64,000 bases of DNA from Cellulosimicrobium cellulans (GTDB lineage Bacteria > Actinomycetota > Actinomycetes > Actinomycetales > Cellulomonadaceae), in the NCBI RefSeq assembly GCF_016921195.1, contig NZ_JAFGYF010000003.1, forward strand, positions 408,590 to 472,589. Reading direction: 5' to 3'. The first letter of the stretch is position 1, and each line of letters begins with the position of its first letter. The translations under genes were made by a program, and so were the position numbers. The notes under the pieces were generated by a model. That model was not told where the DNA came from, did no database searches, and worked only from the letters and a program-made list of their open reading frames with translations. This document shows positions 61,195 to 64,000 of this stretch, one piece after another.

Positions 61195-62559
61195 ATGCAC
61201 ACCCCTGTCCGTCCCGGGACCCGCCCGCCGGGAGCCGGTCCCGTCGTGCCCGACGGCGCACGCGACGTCGTCGTCGTGGGCGGCGGGATCGTCGGGCTCG
61301 CCGTGGCGTGGCGCGCCGCACGCTCGGGGCTGACCGTCACGGTGCTGGACCCGTCACCGGGCGACGGCGCGACGCACGCCGCGGCCGGCATGCTCGCCCC
61401 GGTCACGGAGGCCGACTTCGGCGAGGACGACGCGCTGCGCCTGCACCTCGCCGCCGCCTCGGCATGGCCCGGGTTCGCCGCCGACCTGCGCTCTGCGACC
61501 GCGGCCGACGTCGGGCTGCGCACCGCGGGCACTCTCACGGTCGCCTACGACGCCGACGACCTCGCGCTGCTCCGGCGCGTCCTCGCCCTCCACGCCGCGC
61601 ACGGGCTCGCGTCCCACGAGCTCACCGTCGTCGACGCGCGTCGACGGGAGCCGTACCTCGGCCCGCGGGTCGCGGGCGCGGCCTGGGCGCCCGCGGACCA
61701 CGCGGTCGACCCGCGCGCGACGCACGCGGCCCTGCTCACCGCGCTCGGCGACGGTTCGGGACCGCGGTCGTCCTGGGGCGGGAGCTCACGTGCCGACGCG
61801 GACACGGTCGTCGTACGGGCGACGGCGACGCGCCTCGCGCTCGACCCGTCCGGGCGGGTCGGGGGCGTGCACGACGACGCGGGCCGGCTCCACCGGGCGG
61901 GCGCCGTCGTCGTCGCGGCGGGCTGGGAGTCCGGAGCGCTGCTCGCGGACGTGCCGGGCGTCGTCGTCCCCACGCGACCGGTCAAGGGGCAGACCCTGCG
62001 CCTCGACGCCGGGCCGGGACTCGCGCTCGAGCACGTCGTGCGCGGGGTCGTGCAGGGGCGGCCGGTGTACGTCGTGCCGCGCCACCCGGTCTCGGACGGA
62101 CCGCGCGCCGGGCACCGCGAGGTCGTCCTCGGCGCGACGACCGAGGAGAACCCCGACGACCGTCGCGCGACCGCGGGCGGGGTCTTCGCGCTGCTGCGCG
62201 ACGCGCGCGCCTTCCTGCCCGGGATCGACGAGGCGGCGCTCGTCGACGTCACGCCGCGCGCTCGGCCCGCGACCCCGGACAACCTGCCGCTCGTCGGCCC
62301 GACACGCGTACCGGGCCTCCACCTCGCGACCGGGCACGGGCGCAACGGCATCCTCCTCGCACCCCTCACCGCCGACGCAGTCGTCGCCGGCCTCACCGGC
62401 ACCACGCTCCCGGCCGACGCCGCCACCGCCATCTCCCCGACCCGCACCGACCGCTTCGCCGAACCCGGGGTCACGCCCGGGCTCGCCCCGGATCCGGGGA
62501 ACAACCCCGGGTTCGGCGGCGACCGATCGGCCGCGTCCTCCTCCACGACACCGAGGTGA
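61195..62559 (+). CDS. thiO: Glycine oxidase
   Basis: 454 residues. The FAD-binding VVVVGGGIVGLAVAWRAA (~25-43) is followed by AAGMLAPV, and the C-terminal ATPDNLPLVGPTRVPGLHLA, TGHGRNGILLAPLTA closes the flavin site. It oxidises glycine to the iminoacetate used for the thiazole ring. The C-terminal ~55 residues after TADAVVAGL are a low-complexity tail. ATG at 61195 lies directly after the riboswitch. Its stop overlaps thiS. Confidence 0.92.
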   Translation: MHTPVRPGTRPPGAGPVVPDGARDVVVVGGGIVGLAVAWRAARSGLTVTVLDPSPGDGATHAAAGMLAPVTEADFGEDDALRLHLAAASAWPGFAADLRSATAADVGLRTAGTLTVAYDADDLALLRRVLALHAAHGLASHELTVVDARRREPYLGPRVAGAAWAPADHAVDPRATHAALLTALGDGSGPRSSWGGSSRADADTVVVRATATRLALDPSGRVGGVHDDAGRLHRAGAVVVAAGWESGALLADVPGVVVPTRPVKGQTLRLDAGPGLALEHVVRGVVQGRPVYVVPRHPVSDGPRAGHREVVLGATTEENPDDRRATAGGVFALLRDARAFLPGIDEAALVDVTPRARPATPDNLPLVGPTRVPGLHLATGHGRNGILLAPLTADAVVAGLTGTTLPADAATAISPTRTDRFAEPGVTPGLAPDPGNNPGFGGDRSAASSSTTPR

Positions 62560-62798
62560 TCACCGTGTCCGCACCCGCTCCGACCGCGCTCGTCAACGGC
62601 GAGCCGTACCCGCTCGACGCCCCCGTGCACCTCGAGCAGCTCGTCGCGGCGCTCGTGCCCGCGTACGTCGCCGACGGGACGCCGCAGGGCGTCGCCGTCG
62701 CCGTGGACGACGCCGTCGTGCCGCGCGGCTCCTGGGCGACGACCGTCGTCGCGCCGGGCGACCGCATCGAGATCGTGACCGCCGTCCAGGGCGGCTGA
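62556..62798 (+). CDS. thiS: Sulfur carrier protein
   Basis: 80 residues, a ubiquitin-like fold ending in the required Gly-Gly (TAVQGG), which is converted to a thiocarboxylate. VNGEPYPLDAPVHLEQLVAA matches the family. It donates sulfur to the thiazole ring made by ThiG. GTG at 62556 overlaps the thiO stop (GTGA); a second GTG at 62565 is possible. Confidence 0.92.
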   Translation: MITVSAPAPTALVNGEPYPLDAPVHLEQLVAALVPAYVADGTPQGVAVAVDDAVVPRGSWATTVVAPGDRIEIVTAVQGG

Positions 62799-63650
<852 letters not shown>

Positions 63651-63651
63651 C

Positions 63652-63814
63652 CGCGAGAGAGAACCCTGGCCGGGCGGAACCCATGGTTCGCTCAAGGAGA
63701 ACCGTGGTCGCGCGAGAGAGAACCCTGGTCCCGCGAGATAGAACCCTGGTCCCGCGAGATAGAACCCTGGTCCCGCGAGATAGAACTCTGGTCCGCGAGG
63801 TAGAACCGTGGGTC
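63652..63814. repeat. Family R array R3: eight tandem ~21-base units
   Basis: Eight direct units of 21, 18, 20, 21, 21, 21, 20 and 21 bases start two bases after the thiG stop codon. Consensus CGCGAGATAGAACCCTGGT plus two bases; units 5 and 6 (63732-63752, 63753-63773) are identical. All point away from thiG. No reading frame of the array looks like a gene although the near-21-base period keeps several frames open. Confidence 0.9.
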
Positions 63815-63919
63815 GTGCCCGACGGCGGCCGCCGGGCCGGCGGCCAGGTCGCCGACATCGCACGACGACGCGGGCGTCCGGGTGAGCAGGGGCCGGGGTG
63901 AGACGACGTCGGGCGGGGT

Positions 63920-64000
63920 GGGTGGTGGTGCCGCGTCGTGGCGGGCCTGGCGGGAGCCGCGAGGAACGAGCGGCGGATGGTAGACGCGGCACCACCACCC
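63920..64000. repeat. Family E element, copy A
   Basis: Perfect 18-base arms (63920-63937, GGGTGGTGGTGCCGCGTC, with 63983-64000) enclose a 45-base core: GTGGCGGGCCTGGCGGGAGC, inner stem CGC/GCG around GAGGAACGA, then GCGGATGGTA. The right arm ends at the window edge, so the stem may be longer. It lies 105 bases after family R array R3. Nothing else is recognised between 63815 and 63919. Confidence 0.85.

Noticed and set aside
63651..63814. Heptapeptide-repeat protein encoded by array R3 (RTLVPRD repeats)
   Set aside because: The near-21-base period automatically gives a seven-residue repeat in any frame. There is no ribosome site, the units vary in length (18 and 20 bases), and the other two arrays do not keep the same frame.

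Overview
The window is chromosomal DNA of a very GC-rich actinobacterium. Promoters of the TTGACA/TATnnT type, frequent GTG starts, many start codons only 6-8 bases after a -10 box, a secreted amylopullulanase, a CebR/LacI-style sugar locus and actinobacterial marker families (DUF3017, DUF6350, DUF6518, PspC-type sensor kinase) all fit the order Micrococcales. A Cellulosimicrobium/Cellulomonas-like soil polysaccharide degrader is the best guess. This is inference from gene content, not from a search. Nothing looks like plasmid or prophage, and no tRNA or rRNA was seen.

Layout. 1-5.5 kb: the end of purU, then a monosaccharide ABC transporter operon (mmsA-mmsB-chvE) and a GNAT acetyltransferase. 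5.7-15.9 kb: a 2064-residue amylopullulanase and a fused ABC exporter. 16-20 kb: malate and isocitrate dehydrogenases and an aquaporin. 20-34 kb: a DUF3017 protein, a ferredoxin-reductase-like flavoenzyme, and the conserved purH-purN-DUF6350-sucD-sucC neighbourhood, interrupted here by two MFS transporters, an ArsR-type regulator, an M20 peptidase and a proline-rich membrane protein. 34-45 kb: an OmpA-like lipoprotein, an HTH/Clp-N pair, PcrA helicase and several small regulator-target pairs (TetR/NmrA-like, PadR/hydrolase). 45-52 kb: an assimilatory sulfate reduction and siroheme operon (sir-cysH-cysD-cysN-cobA) behind a cysteine-rich leader peptide. 52-57 kb: a PspC-domain sensor kinase and response regulator, divergent from PspC-type membrane proteins. 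57-64 kb: a glycosyltransferase, guaA, and the thiamine genes thiE and thiO-thiS-thiG, the latter behind a TPP riboswitch.

Two repeat families stand out and are not explained by the genes. Family E has three copies (12093-12165, 38207-38299, 63920-64000). A conserved 45-49 base core is enclosed by an outer stem whose sequence differs completely between copies yet stays self-complementary, and contains an inner stem that also covaries around a constant GAGGAACGA loop. One copy sits in frame inside pcrA. Family R consists of arrays of a 21-base unit (CGAGRTAGAACCCTGGT plus four bases) at 5557-5678, 30330-30510 and 63652-63814, all at gene ends. A third notable feature is a shared palindrome, core TCTCGACATCAAGA, upstream of both icd and sucCD.

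The genes cooperate in a recognisable way. Extracellular starch or pullulan breakdown and monosaccharide uptake feed a TCA segment (mdh, icd, sucCD). Purine synthesis (purU, purH, purN, guaA), siroheme-dependent sulfur assimilation and thiamine synthesis supply building blocks and cofactors.
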